This document shows positions 1-8,622 of a stretch of DNA of 64,000 bases, piece by piece (positions within the stretch are counted from its first letter, which is position 1; each line of letters starts with the position of its first letter). The notes beneath the pieces are model-generated. The model saw only the letters and a list, made by a program, of their open reading frames with translations. It was not told the DNA's origin and did not search any database. Both the position numbers and the translations under genes were made by a program. The stretch is from Ornithinimicrobium pekingense DSM 21552 (GTDB taxonomy: Bacteria > Actinomycetota > Actinomycetes > Actinomycetales > Dermatophilaceae). Location: positions 1 to 64,000 of the forward strand of contig NZ_ATWJ01000010.1 in the NCBI RefSeq assembly GCF_000421185.1. Direction: 5' to 3'.

Positions 1-455
1 AGATGAGGGCGTCCCGAGGGGTGCGCCGGGCGTCCCTCTTGGTCTAGCCTGTGCGTTGTCGCGACCTCGGTGGGTGTGACCCGTGCGGGCAGAAACGTCG
101 ACCTTCAGCGAAAGGACGAAGACATGTCGCGATCTTCCTCCACCTTTTCGTTTGTGGTTCCCTCTTGGGCGCTGATCCCTAGGGTTCCTTCCTGTACCTC
201 TCCGACCTGTGTCCCGGGCTTTGCCACCTGGTCGAGTTGGGGATCCGGGTCGGAGGGTGACCTCCGTGCCGAAGTTGTTCACCGGGACAGCACGGTCGAC
301 GGCGAGCAGCGGTTCACCGGGCGCGTGCAGGCGGGGTTCCCACGGTGTCCGCCACGAGGCCGAATGGTCGCCCGCGACGGCTGTCCGCACACCGATCCTG
401 GCCTCGGCGTCTGACAGCTGAGCACCGGTCCCGATCCGCTCGGAGGATGAACGGC
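1..455. other. Upstream region without a confident gene
   Basis: About 455 bases with noticeably lower GC than most of the window (T-rich runs around 130-200). One open frame from ATG 124 to 414 has an AAGGA-type ribosome site just upstream, but its 96-residue product is Ser/Pro/Arg-rich and matches no family I recognise. I leave it uncalled. The left window edge may cut a larger unit. Confidence 0.4.
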
Positions 456-1244
456 ATGCACCCCAACCTGCTCCGGCTGGATGACCTCGCCGTGCACGTG
501 GCCACCGACCCGCATGTCCAGGCGGTCCTGGGCCTGGGCTCGGCCGGGGTCCAGACGCACCGGTTCGACGACCACTCCGACATCGACTTCTTCCTCATCA
601 CCGACACCATTGACACCAAGGACCGGTACCTGCAGGACACCAGCTGGCTTCAGGGTTTCGGTGGCCAGGTCGCCTTCAGCTTCGTCAACGACCCGAACGG
701 GAGAAAGGCGCTCCTGGCCGACGGGCTGTTCCTGGAGTATGCGATCTTCACCCCGGAGCAGCTCGCCGCCCTGCCGGTCACCGGGGCGCGTGTGGTTTGG
801 TCACGTGGACGGGTGGACCCGCTCGCCCTCGGGGCGGCCTTGCCGGCCGCCACCGCGATGGACACCGTGGACTTCCACCTCAACGAGGCCCTGACCAACC
901 TCTACGTCGGTCTGCACCGCGAGCTGCGGGGTGAGCACCTGGCCGCCATGCGGTTCATCCAGGTATACGCCGTCGACCGCGTCCTGGCGCTGGTGCGGCT
1001 CGACCCCGCCACGGAGCTGGACCACCCGGACCCCTTCGAGGCGACCCGCCGCATCGAGAATGCCTCTCTACCCGGAGGTCTCCCGCTGCACCAGATGATC
1101 CGCGGCTACACGGACAACCTCAACGCCGCACGAGCAGTCCTGGCATGGCTCACCACTCACCACGACACCGCCCCCGCCATCGTCGCAGCGATCCGGGAAC
1201 TGACCACGACGCTCGAAACCCGGAGCCAGACCGACAACGCATAG
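456..1244 (+). CDS. Nucleotidyltransferase-fold protein (Pol-beta-like)
   Basis: A 262-residue protein with the minimal nucleotidyltransferase signature: GLGSAG at about residues 26-31, then DDHSDIDFF at about 38-46, giving the Gly-Ser and Asp-x-Asp metal site of DNA polymerase-beta-like nucleotidyltransferases (aminoglycoside adenylyltransferase and MNT-type relatives). The second half is mainly helical and could be a HEPN-like or substrate-binding helical domain, but I see no clear RxxxxH motif. ATG 456 is preferred over ATG 447 because CGGAGG at 441-446 sits 9 nt before it; the same GGAGG abuts ATG 447 too closely. Substrate unknown: antibiotic, small molecule or protein AMPylation are all possible. 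It stands alone with no obvious antitoxin partner. Confidence 0.8.
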   Translation: MHPNLLRLDDLAVHVATDPHVQAVLGLGSAGVQTHRFDDHSDIDFFLITDTIDTKDRYLQDTSWLQGFGGQVAFSFVNDPNGRKALLADGLFLEYAIFTPEQLAALPVTGARVVWSRGRVDPLALGAALPAATAMDTVDFHLNEALTNLYVGLHRELRGEHLAAMRFIQVYAVDRVLALVRLDPATELDHPDPFEATRRIENASLPGGLPLHQMIRGYTDNLNAARAVLAWLTTHHDTAPAIVAAIRELTTTLETRSQTDNA

Positions 1245-1310
1245 TGCCACCTGCGGCATGAGCGCGCGTCTTTCGGGCTCGAGAAGGCCGAGGTGCAGGA
1301 GGATGCACGC

Positions 1311-2255
1311 ATGGCATGGTGGACCCGGTTTTGGCGAGCTGACAGCAGCAGGGAAGCGAACGGCTCCGTCCTTCACGATGCGGATTGGGCTGTGTGTGTA
1401 GACGGTGTCGCCCGTCAACACCTGGAGGAAGACATCGCCAACCGGTGGCTGGGCCTGACACGGCCGGCTATCCACTTCACCACCGCCGGTGAAGGAAACG
1501 ACCCGCTCGTGCGGCTCGGGGGACGGCCGCTGGCGCCGGCAGACTTCAGCTGGCCGGTATGGGAAGGCCATGGACCCCTCAGCTATATCGCAGGCCTTGA
1601 CCTGCAGGCGGTCGCCAGGGCAGGACTCGAACATGGCCTGCCTCTGCCGGACACGGGCTGGCTGCACTTCTTCTACTTCGACGGCTCCTACGACAACTTC
1701 GACTCCGTCGTCGGCTCCTGGGACCCGGCCAGCCTCGCTGGAACCCGTGTCATCCACGTCCCTGGCGATGCTGCGCCACTAGCGGAAGCGGTACCCCCGG
1801 ATGGAGTGCTGGAATTCGGTCAACGCAACCTGGCCGGACAGCAGGTCCTCACGTTCCCAGGCTGGGAGCACCCGGTGCTGCGCAAAGAGTTCCGGCCACC
1901 AGGTGCTGACCACCGCCGGTGGATGTCGCACCCGGTGAATAGCGACGTCTTCACCGAGGCCCTGTCGGACCTCTACCCCGACGGACCACGTCACCAACTC
2001 GGCGGATGGGCAGACCCTGTCCAAGGCCCGGTCGAGCTCGAGGCGGTAGAGGCAGCCGGTGGGACACCCGTCATTGAGTCAACTACTGCCGACGAAGACG
2101 CCGCGCTGCGATGGAACCTGCTGCTGCAGATCGACACGGACGACGACGCCGAGATGATGTGGGGCGACTGCGGAATGCTCTACTACATGACCGACGCAGG
2201 CCATGATGAGCGCATCACCCCAGAGCGCACCTCTTTCACCTGGCAGTGCAGCTAG
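1311..2255 (+). CDS. YwqG family protein (DUF1963)
   Basis: A 314-residue soluble protein matching the YwqG/DUF1963 family, whose biochemical function is unknown. Family hallmarks seen are an N-terminal LGGRPLAP...WP...GPLSYIAGLDL block (about residues 65-100), a central HQLGGWADPVQGP block, and a C-terminal LLLQIDTDDDAEMMWGDCG segment ending near the terminus with a Trp-Gln-Cys triplet. The start is ATG 1311: AGGAGG at 1297-1302 sits 8 nt upstream, so the GTG 18 nt earlier is unlikely. It follows the nucleotidyltransferase by 66 bases on the same strand, but a shared role is not evident. Proteins of this family are often scattered in accessory regions, which fits here. Confidence 0.8.
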   Translation: MAWWTRFWRADSSREANGSVLHDADWAVCVDGVARQHLEEDIANRWLGLTRPAIHFTTAGEGNDPLVRLGGRPLAPADFSWPVWEGHGPLSYIAGLDLQAVARAGLEHGLPLPDTGWLHFFYFDGSYDNFDSVVGSWDPASLAGTRVIHVPGDAAPLAEAVPPDGVLEFGQRNLAGQQVLTFPGWEHPVLRKEFRPPGADHRRWMSHPVNSDVFTEALSDLYPDGPRHQLGGWADPVQGPVELEAVEAAGGTPVIESTTADEDAALRWNLLLQIDTDDDAEMMWGDCGMLYYMTDAGHDERITPERTSFTWQCS

Positions 2256-2550
2256 GCACGCAGACCTGATTTTTGGCGTGGCATTGAGATCGCGGAGGGC
2301 GGCACTAGCGCATGGACAGCCCCGGTGCTAGAAAGTTCCGTCCGCCGTTGACGGCGACGACGTTCAGAGGCCGGGCCTGCACGCGGCCAGCCTCGACGAC
2401 CGGCTCCTGGCAGGTTGAAGACCTGGAGCGCCTGGGTCCCAGATCCGTGAAGTTCCACGCTGGCTGATGCTTGTCGGCCTGCTACATTCTGCTGCAGTTC
2501 TCGTCTTCAACAGGGGGATGAGGCTTGAGGGGTAGGAGGTTCTTTACAAC

Positions 2551-2976
2551 ATGTTGAGGCGCGCTCGACGCATTCTGCTCGCGACTACTACTGGCGCTTT
2601 CCTCTTTGCGGCTGTAAGCCCGCAGGCACACGGCGTGCCCGTGCGTTGCCACGACGACCCGGGCGGTCCGCCCGTCGTGATGTCTGTTCCGGTTGAGTGG
2701 GAGCAGGCCGACACGGGAGCGTCGGCGCTTGGGGGAGATGTCGAGAACGAGATTCAGTGTGGAGGGATTCCTGGACGGCTTCTCCTCTCCTCGACTCGCG
2801 TCAACACTTCCGCGTTCACCGTCAAGAAGGGTGCAAGCATCCACGAGCAGCGTGGCCAGTCTTGGTTCATCCAGCGCGACTACTCGGGACACGGTGGCGC
2901 TTACTGGAAGCTGTTCAGTAATCTCGGGAAGCGGGTCGCGACTCTCGCCGTTGACGGGCGGATTCTGCGTGGGTGA
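2551..2976 (+). CDS. Small secreted hypothetical protein
   Basis: A 141-residue protein I do not recognise. The first 29 residues form a classical Sec signal peptide: basic start (MLRRARR), a hydrophobic stretch of Ala/Leu/Phe, then an SPQAHG-type cleavage region. The mature part is short, rich in Gly and small residues, and has two Cys (about residues 33 and 70) that could form a disulfide bond. GGAGG at about 2535-2539 precedes ATG 2551. Codon third positions are less GC-rich than in the conserved genes of this window, suggesting a younger or transferred gene. The next frame begins inside its last codons, so the two are probably translationally coupled. Confidence 0.65.
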   Translation: MLRRARRILLATTTGAFLFAAVSPQAHGVPVRCHDDPGGPPVVMSVPVEWEQADTGASALGGDVENEIQCGGIPGRLLLSSTRVNTSAFTVKKGASIHEQRGQSWFIQRDYSGHGGAYWKLFSNLGKRVATLAVDGRILRG

Positions 2977-3679
2977 GGTGGCGAGGGTCTCGTACTCAAT
3001 CGATGACGGTGTCACTGTTCATCGTGTTGCCTGGGGTGGGCGCCTGTTCACCTTGGTAGGCAGCATGCGATCCGGATTTACCTTCTTGGAGGCCGCGGAC
3101 CAAGAGAGCATTGGGGTCAGCTTTTACGCTAGGACTGACTCTCTTGGCCGCATTGTGATCGAGGCGATCAGACCAGGCATCGCTTCAGGTGACGACGAGT
3201 TGATTGCTAAGGTTATCTCATCTGTCGCTGATGGAACTCAGTGGGTTGTCTCTCCGGTGCCCACGCCTCGCGGGCAGGTGATTTCATCTCTGTGCACGTC
3301 TTTGATTAACCTTCCTCCCTCCCTCGTGGCGCCCCTTGACGAGAATGAAGACGGCGCGTTAGACGACACTTCTCTGGTCGAAGAAGCATTAGGGTGCGAT
3401 GGTGAAGAGGCTAATATGCGACGGCTGCGCTTTTGGCGACTCGAAGAGTCGCTAGTGGTCGCTGTGGCACCAGTCGAGGGAGCCACCTTCCTCCTCCTGC
3501 AGGTGATAGACGGGCAGGGATTGCTGACGGGGGAAGTTCGCGTCTCGGCCGATCACCACTCACCTCCAACGTACTACCGGTCGCGGTTCGATCCGCTTAG
3601 TAGTGGCGAGCAGCCTGATGAGGAGTTGCAGTCCCTCTTGTCGAAGGTACGAGACTCGCTCTGGGAGGGTGCGGAGTAG
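2969..3679 (+). CDS. Hypothetical protein, coupled to the secreted protein before it
   Basis: About 236 residues with no recognised domain and no signal peptide. The likely start is GTG 2969 (or GTG 2978), overlapping the stop codon of the upstream gene at 2974-2976; the frame stays open further upstream, but that part is Ser/Arg-rich shadow sequence. The product is acidic, with a run containing DENEDGALDD near the middle, and alternates short hydrophobic strands with charged turns, which suggests a beta-rich fold. Base composition is lower in GC than the window average. With its partner it could be an effector/immunity-like or surface pair, but nothing in the sequence proves that. The exact start is uncertain. 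Confidence 0.5.
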   Translation: MGEVARVSYSIDDGVTVHRVAWGGRLFTLVGSMRSGFTFLEAADQESIGVSFYARTDSLGRIVIEAIRPGIASGDDELIAKVISSVADGTQWVVSPVPTPRGQVISSLCTSLINLPPSLVAPLDENEDGALDDTSLVEEALGCDGEEANMRRLRFWRLEESLVVAVAPVEGATFLLLQVIDGQGLLTGEVRVSADHHSPPTYYRSRFDPLSSGEQPDEELQSLLSKVRDSLWEGAE

Positions 3680-4170
3680 AAAGAATACCCTGGCCTTCCA
3701 CTCGCCCGCGCAAGGTGCCTATCGACCTTGTTGCCGCGTGCTCGTCGCGTCGGCATGTGAGACCTGGGTGCTGCCCACGGCTCACCGATGAAGTTTGCGA
3801 CGAGAGCAAGGCAGCCGCCGCGGGGTGGTTAAAACGATGAGCAGCGCGGGAAAGAGCAAGCGCGGTTCGCCGGGGGCGGCGGCGATGGAGCATCGCCCTG
3901 AGCGGAGAGGAAACTCGCAGCCCTTTCCCTTTCTACCCACTCCTCGGCGCGCCTGACTCGCGAGCCGTCCTCGGCGTATCCACCGGCCAGGGGCCGCAGC
4001 CAAGCATCCGGACATCGGCGGATCCGGTCTGTCACGACCGCCTGGACAAGTCGACCGTCGAGGTTGCGGTCTGCCCCGCGATCCTGATCGGGCCGCGATC
4101 AGCCTCTTAGACCTTGCCGCTGCCAGATTGAGTGCCTGGCGGGCGCACGCCGAACGCGCCGTCCGGCCCC
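3680..4170. other. Gene-poor stretch of about 490 bases
   Basis: No credible gene. The longest open frame (minus strand, 3782-4279) encodes an Arg/Pro/Gly-rich string typical of shadow translation in GC-rich DNA. The segment lies between the atypical gene pair and a decayed gene, so it is probably also decayed sequence. Confidence 0.5.
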
Positions 4171-4840
4171 TCAGGTCGGGTGTGAGCTCCGGTCCCAGGG
4201 GCCGGCGAGGCCCGCAAACTCGGCACCGCGGTAGGTCGGATCCAGCGAGGCGGTCGGGGTCGAGAACCCGAGATGCCACTTCACGGCACAGCTGAGCCGC
4301 TCGGCTGCGTCCTCGATGTCCCTGCCCCGGTAGCAGGGGTCGAGCAGGACAGCCCGCAGGTAGCGGGGTGGTGACGACCTGACCGTGGACGTGCGCTTCG
4401 ACATACCTATCGAGGGGCCACGTCGCTGGAGCGCATCAGCCGGACCGGGCGGCAGACCGCGCCCGTCCCGGTCACCGCGTCGGGCTCGAAGACGGAGTCG
4501 AGGAAGCTGAACGTGCACCTGCCGGAGACCTCATCCCGCAGCCGGAGGTATGCCGGCCCGAACCGGACGGAGCCGCCGTAGGGTCGTCGTCGACGTTCAG
4601 GGCACCGTAGACGGGCGGCTGGCCGGGGGCGGCGCCGTCGTAGCGTCGGTCGAAGAGGCGGCACTCCCAACGCCAGCGGTCGCCACTCTCGTGGGCCGTC
4701 CGGCCCCCGTTGGAGATTCCCGTCTCGAACTGGCTGCGGTAGCGCCCGTCCCGGGCGATCGCCTCACCTGCGTTTCGTCGAGCGGACCGTCAGTGCACTC
4801 GGGCTGCCGGCCGGGCAGCGGCTCGTCCCGAGGGGCTCAT
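4171..4840 (-). pseudogene. Decayed DUF3626 family gene
   Basis: Minus-strand translation recovers a DUF3626-like protein broken over several frames. Reading from high to low coordinates: an in-frame stop occurs near 4790; then GRYRSQFETGISNGG, DRWRWECRLFDRRYDG and YGALN (about 4760-4580) in one frame; a shift near 4570 leads to RFGPAYLRLRDEV and RCTFSFLDSV; that frame stops at 4407; and a third frame carries LDPCYRGRDIEDAAERL and VKWHLGF before stopping at 4171. These blocks occur in the order of the intact family, whose function is unknown. At least one nonsense mutation and two frameshifts mean no functional full-length product, barring sequencing errors. Confidence 0.75.
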
Positions 4841-4867
4841 GTCCTGGGTAGCCGCGCTGGACAATGG

Positions 4868-5530
4868 TCAGGCTTCGAACCTCTGCCAGGTGCCCTCAGA
4901 GACCACCTCGACGGCGCCGTCGACAACTCTGATGGCCGTCTCCTCGTCGATGGCGTAGGCGGGCACCCCGACCTCAGCTGCCCAGCGCTCCGCGTGGGCC
5001 AAGGTGTTGGTCGGGAAGGCGTCCAGGTGGGGGAAGATCGCGAAGTCCACCACCCCGAGGGTGCGGTCGTCCGACGCCGACGGCCACTCCACGAAGCGGT
5101 TGCCGATGCGCGGCGTCATCACCATGCTGCCGGCACTGACTCCGACCCACACCGTGTCGGGCAGCGATGGCAGCAGAGCGGCCAGGCCAGACTCGCGCAT
5201 CCAGTGGCACAGGTACGTCGCGTCCCCACCATCGACCAGGAGGACGTCGGCCTCCCGGACCCAGGAGACCCAGCGCTGTGGGTCGATGGTGCTCAACGCG
5301 GTGAGCTCGAGGACTCCTACTGACGCCCAGCCCAGGCCCGAAAGGTGCTTCGACCGGTCACCGGCAGCCACGAGGCCCTGCACGGAGGTCGGACCGCACA
5401 TCGGGTGACCCCATTGCGCCGTCGGGATGACGAGGGCACGACACTGAGCGACAGGCCGGTCAAGTAGGGTCTCAAGGCTGGAGCGGATGCTCGCGTTGGT
5501 GACACCGCCCGATGTCAGCAGCAGCTTCAC
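4868..5530 (-). CDS. Peptidase E-like protein (family S51)
   Basis: A 220-residue cytosolic protein of the S51 (dipeptidase E/cyanophycinase-like) family. It begins KLLLTSGGVTN, has the VDGGDATYL strand-turn (about residue 110) and the nucleophile elbow GVSAGSMVM (about residue 140), which supplies the catalytic Ser. The predicted activity is hydrolysis of small Asp-containing peptides. The GTG at 5530 is preferred as start: GGAGG lies 7 nt upstream, whereas a longer frame to 5587 lacks such a site. It lies just upstream, in transcription order, of the decayed DUF3626 gene on the same strand. Confidence 0.85.
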   Translation of the reverse strand: MKLLLTSGGVTNASIRSSLETLLDRPVAQCRALVIPTAQWGHPMCGPTSVQGLVAAGDRSKHLSGLGWASVGVLELTALSTIDPQRWVSWVREADVLLVDGGDATYLCHWMRESGLAALLPSLPDTVWVGVSAGSMVMTPRIGNRFVEWPSASDDRTLGVVDFAIFPHLDAFPTNTLAHAERWAAEVGVPAYAIDEETAIRVVDGAVEVVSEGTWQRFEA

Positions 5531-5587
5531 AGTGCCTCCAAGGTCGCCGCGCAGAAGGTGGATGCCCCTGTAGACCGGGCCCCTCAC

Positions 5588-5875
5588 CGTGACTCATCGT
5601 AGGCACGGACGGAGTCGTGAAGGATGTCCACGCTCTGGCTGTGCTCCGGTGAGTTCTGCTCCACTCGTGCGGGGCCAGGCTCGACGACCTTGCCGGACGC
5701 TCGACGACGGACCCGGAGGGCACATGGGTGACGTCTCTCACCTCAGCGCGTGACCGGCTCACAGCCCATTGCCGCGCGGGAGCGAACCACGGCGAGCGCA
5801 CGAGACGTCGTGCACCGGCCGCCGAATCTCACCGATAGCTCGTACACCCGATGATGTGGCCTGCCGTGCGCGGCG
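5588..5875. other. Intergenic stretch, nothing recognised
   Basis: About 290 bases between two minus-strand genes. I see no gene, repeat or clear terminator hairpin; it should hold the promoter of the S51 peptidase gene. Confidence 0.4.
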
Positions 5876-8014
5876 TCAGGAGGCGAAGCTGCCGACCCGC
5901 TCCGCCAGCGCATCCTCGAGCAGCGTCACCAGAGCCTCGAGCTGCACGTCAGAGGAGTCCTGGATGTCTACGTCGGCACCGTCGAGTGCTCGGGCGGCCA
6001 GTCCGGCCTTGCTGTCGATCAGCTCCGCGATCCGGGAGTCGAGGGTCTGCGCAGCGATGATCCGCCAGGCCGTGACCGGCTCGTCCTGGCCGATGCGGTG
6101 AACGCGGTCGATGGCCTGGGTCTGCTCGGCGTCGGTCCAGGACAGCTCGGCGAGGACGATGTTCGAGGCGACCTGCAGGTTGATGCCGACGCCGGCAGCC
6201 GTGAGGGAGCACACGATCACGGCCACGTCGGGGTCGTGGGTGAAGGCGTCGATCTGCTGCTGCCGCACCGATGCCGACTGGTCACCGCGGACGGAGGCGT
6301 AGCGGATGCCTCGCTTGGCGAAGGTCGCCTCGGCCGTGTCCATCACATCGATGTGCTTGGCGAAGAGCACCACCTTGCCCGCGCTGCGGGCGAGCTGGGC
6401 GGCATAGTCGGCCGCGAGCCCGGCCTTGGCCTGACCGATCCGTCGCATCATGGAGAACACGTTCTCGTCGGACTTCTTGGACGTCTTCCGTGCCCGTTCC
6501 CTGGCCGCCACCTGGCGCACGAGGGCGTGGTCGACCTCGCCGGTGACGATCTCTGGCCGCGACGCCAGCGCCCGGTCGTACTGGGCGACGAGGCGACGGG
6601 CCAGGCTCTGCTCGGCCGCCCGGATGGAGCGGCCCGCCTCGTCATCGATCTCGACCGGGACGTCGGCCACGCGCCGCGCGGGCAGGTCGGCGGCGACGTC
6701 GACCTTGCGCCTCCGCACGATCCCCCGGTCGACGACGGCGGCGCGGGCAGCGGGGGAGAAGCCTCGGTCGGCCGGGGTGAGGCCGTTCTCCTCGAGGGCC
6801 AGCATCAGCTCCCCGACCGGCTTGGTCTCGTCGATCCAGCCGAGGAACCGCCAGATCGCGGTGAAGTCCTCGATGTCGTTGATCAGCGGTGTCCCCGTCA
6901 GGGCCATGAGCAGCGCGTCGGACCTGCGCGAGCGGATGCGCTCGGACAGGTGCAGGACGTTCTGGGACCGCTGGGACCGGGGGTTCTTGATGTAGTGCGC
7001 CTCGTCGACCACCATGCCTCGCAGGCCCAGCTCGCCGAGCCAGCCCACGTGCCGGTCGAGGACCTCGTAGTTGACGATGATGATGTCCGCGAAACCGTCG
7101 ATCGTGTCGCCGTCGCCGTGCACGACTGTCGCCGGATGGTTGGGCGTCCACAGGGCGGCCTCGCGTGCCCAGTTCATCTTCACGACGTTCGGCACCACGA
7201 CGAGCAGCGGGTAGGCGTCAGCAGCCTCGGCAGCCAGCAGCGCCTGGGCGGTCTTGCCCAGGCCGGGCTCGTCGGCGAGCAGGAACGTCCGGTGCCCGGC
7301 GGCTGCCGCCGCGACCAGTCTCGCCTGGTGCGGCATGAGGTCAGGCCCTCCGGTCGTGCCGGTCGAGCCCGGGTGCGGCAGGTCCATGCACGACATCGCG
7401 CCGCCGTCCTCGAAGGACCTCAGCAGCGGCTCGATGAGCTCCCAGCCGACGAGGCGGCGCGGCTTGACGGCCTGCCGGGCGGCGGCCGAGTAGTCCGGGG
7501 GGAGGAAGGGGTTGGCGAGCTGGCGGGAGACCACCGACCGAGGCACCACCCGACGCTGCTCGGCCGCCGTGGGCTGCACCTGCTCGGGAGGCTCCACCGG
7601 CTCAGCGGGCTCGTGCGGGACCTCGATGCCGGCAGCCTCGAGCAGCTCACGCCGCAGGGACCGGGCGCGGTCGGAGACGACGGCGTCGTCGGCGAGCAGG
7701 CCGAGCAAGGAGGTGTCGCGCGCCGCGGTGGTCGCCAGGATCGTGGCGATGCCGTCGAGGCGCTTCAGCTCCTCCGCGCGGTTGGGACCAGGCCTGGATT
7801 CGTCGCCCATCACGCGGGCTCGCTCCTCGCGCACGAGGAGCCCCACCACCTGGAACTTGGTCCTGGTCGACGGCTGGGCGCGGCCGCGCTGCACCGCGGA
7901 CTCGACCTCGCGCACGACCCTGGCCAGCACCGGGATGATGCCGTCGTTGTCGTGGCGGGGCCGGCGGCGGGCGCGCGTGCGTGAGCCGTTGTGGCGTTGG
8001 GCTCCTCGAGCCAC
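5876..8014 (-). CDS. SNF2-family DEAD/DEAH helicase-like ATPase
   Basis: A 712-residue double-stranded-DNA translocase/helicase-like ATPase. Motifs appear in order: Walker A DEPGLGKTAQ (about residues 248-257), DEAH Walker B (about 337-340), TGTPLIND motif III (about 373), then motif V SLTAAGVGINLQ and motif VI RVHRIGQ in the second RecA lobe. The N-terminal 230 residues are charged and unassigned. Bacterial SNF2 proteins act in DNA or RNA-polymerase remodelling, defence or repair; nothing nearby tells which. The start is GTG 8014, with GAGGAGG 5 nt upstream; a longer frame to 8068 lacks this support. It is a single-gene unit with no nuclease or methylase neighbour, so a restriction or phage-defence role is not supported. 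Confidence 0.85.
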   Translation of the reverse strand: MARGAQRHNGSRTRARRRPRHDNDGIIPVLARVVREVESAVQRGRAQPSTRTKFQVVGLLVREERARVMGDESRPGPNRAEELKRLDGIATILATTAARDTSLLGLLADDAVVSDRARSLRRELLEAAGIEVPHEPAEPVEPPEQVQPTAAEQRRVVPRSVVSRQLANPFLPPDYSAAARQAVKPRRLVGWELIEPLLRSFEDGGAMSCMDLPHPGSTGTTGGPDLMPHQARLVAAAAAGHRTFLLADEPGLGKTAQALLAAEAADAYPLLVVVPNVVKMNWAREAALWTPNHPATVVHGDGDTIDGFADIIIVNYEVLDRHVGWLGELGLRGMVVDEAHYIKNPRSQRSQNVLHLSERIRSRRSDALLMALTGTPLINDIEDFTAIWRFLGWIDETKPVGELMLALEENGLTPADRGFSPAARAAVVDRGIVRRRKVDVAADLPARRVADVPVEIDDEAGRSIRAAEQSLARRLVAQYDRALASRPEIVTGEVDHALVRQVAARERARKTSKKSDENVFSMMRRIGQAKAGLAADYAAQLARSAGKVVLFAKHIDVMDTAEATFAKRGIRYASVRGDQSASVRQQQIDAFTHDPDVAVIVCSLTAAGVGINLQVASNIVLAELSWTDAEQTQAIDRVHRIGQDEPVTAWRIIAAQTLDSRIAELIDSKAGLAARALDGADVDIQDSSDVQLEALVTLLEDALAERVGSFAS

Positions 8015-8351
8015 AGAATCCTCCTCGAAAGCGGTCGGCCATGCGCGGTGCCTGCACCGAGCCCCCACCGCGCCCCGCGGTGGGGCGAGGCCGTCTGCAC
8101 AGCCTCGGCTGGGACGTCGACGTGGGCCGCGAACTGGTCCAGCGGATCTTCACGAGATCGACGCGACGGACGTGTTCAGCCACCTGACGCCTCCCAGCCT
8201 ACCGCCTCCCGGAGGCGGCACGCGCCACGGCCACGCTCCGGCACGTCACGTGGCGTGGCCGCGCCGAGAGCGCGCGGGCGGGGCCTTCGCCGAGGAGCAG
8301 GTCCGGGGAGGCGCGTCGGTGACGCGTTGAGACCGGTGCTCGAGGGTCGAC
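8015..8351. other. Intergenic stretch of about 340 bases
   Basis: No convincing gene; open frames here are Arg/Pro-rich shadows. It should contain the promoter for the SNF2-like gene on the minus strand. I see no repeats. Confidence 0.4.
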
Positions 8352-8543
8352 TCAGCGCGGGATGCTGAGACGAGCCTGGTCCGGGACCTGCGAGACCGGG
8401 CTGCCGGGGGAGACCGCGCGGTGCGGGCGGGTGCGGCGCGACCGGCCGGGGCGACGCAGCGACGGGCCACCCAGGACGACCGGCACCATGGCGAGCGCGT
8501 GCTGGTCATGGGAGGTGGGCTGGGGGTTCTGGGTCGTCGTCAT
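8352..8543 (-). CDS. Small basic hypothetical protein divergent from LysR gene
   Basis: A possible 63-residue protein beginning MTTTQNPQPTSHD, rich in Arg, Pro and Ser, with no recognised domain or membrane segment. ATG 8543 has GGAAG about 6 nt upstream. It is transcribed away from the LysR-type regulator, with the 79-base gap carrying a palindrome, the usual layout of a LysR regulator and its target. Its small size and composition make a spurious frame possible. Confidence 0.4.
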   Translation of the reverse strand: MTTTQNPQPTSHDQHALAMVPVVLGGPSLRRPGRSRRTRPHRAVSPGSPVSQVPDQARLSIPR

Positions 8544-8586
8544 GCCTTCCAGTGTGCCGACGACAAGACTATGCGTCCAATGAACA

Positions 8587-8600
8587 GGTGACATATCACC
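8587..8600. promoter_or_regulatory. Palindrome in the divergent LysR intergenic region
   Basis: GGTGACATATCACC is a perfect inverted repeat with 5-base arms and a 4-base centre, located 23 nt before the LysR-type gene. LysR proteins typically bind such dyads between themselves and a divergent target. Binding by the adjacent regulator is inference. Confidence 0.5.
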
Positions 8601-8622
8601 TTTGCTCTGGAAGCATAGATAG

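Noticed and set aside
124-414. Possible 96-residue protein near the window start
   Set aside because: A ribosome-like site is present, but the product is Ser/Pro/Arg-rich with no family match, and it lies in a region of odd composition at the edge.
6098-7984. A 628-codon plus-strand frame across the SNF2-like gene
   Set aside because: The minus strand carries all helicase motifs in order; the plus frame has no domain.
5876-8014. Phage-defence system around the SNF2-like ATPase
   Set aside because: No nuclease, methylase or other defence partner is adjacent; the S51 peptidase and decayed DUF3626 gene do not form a known system with it.
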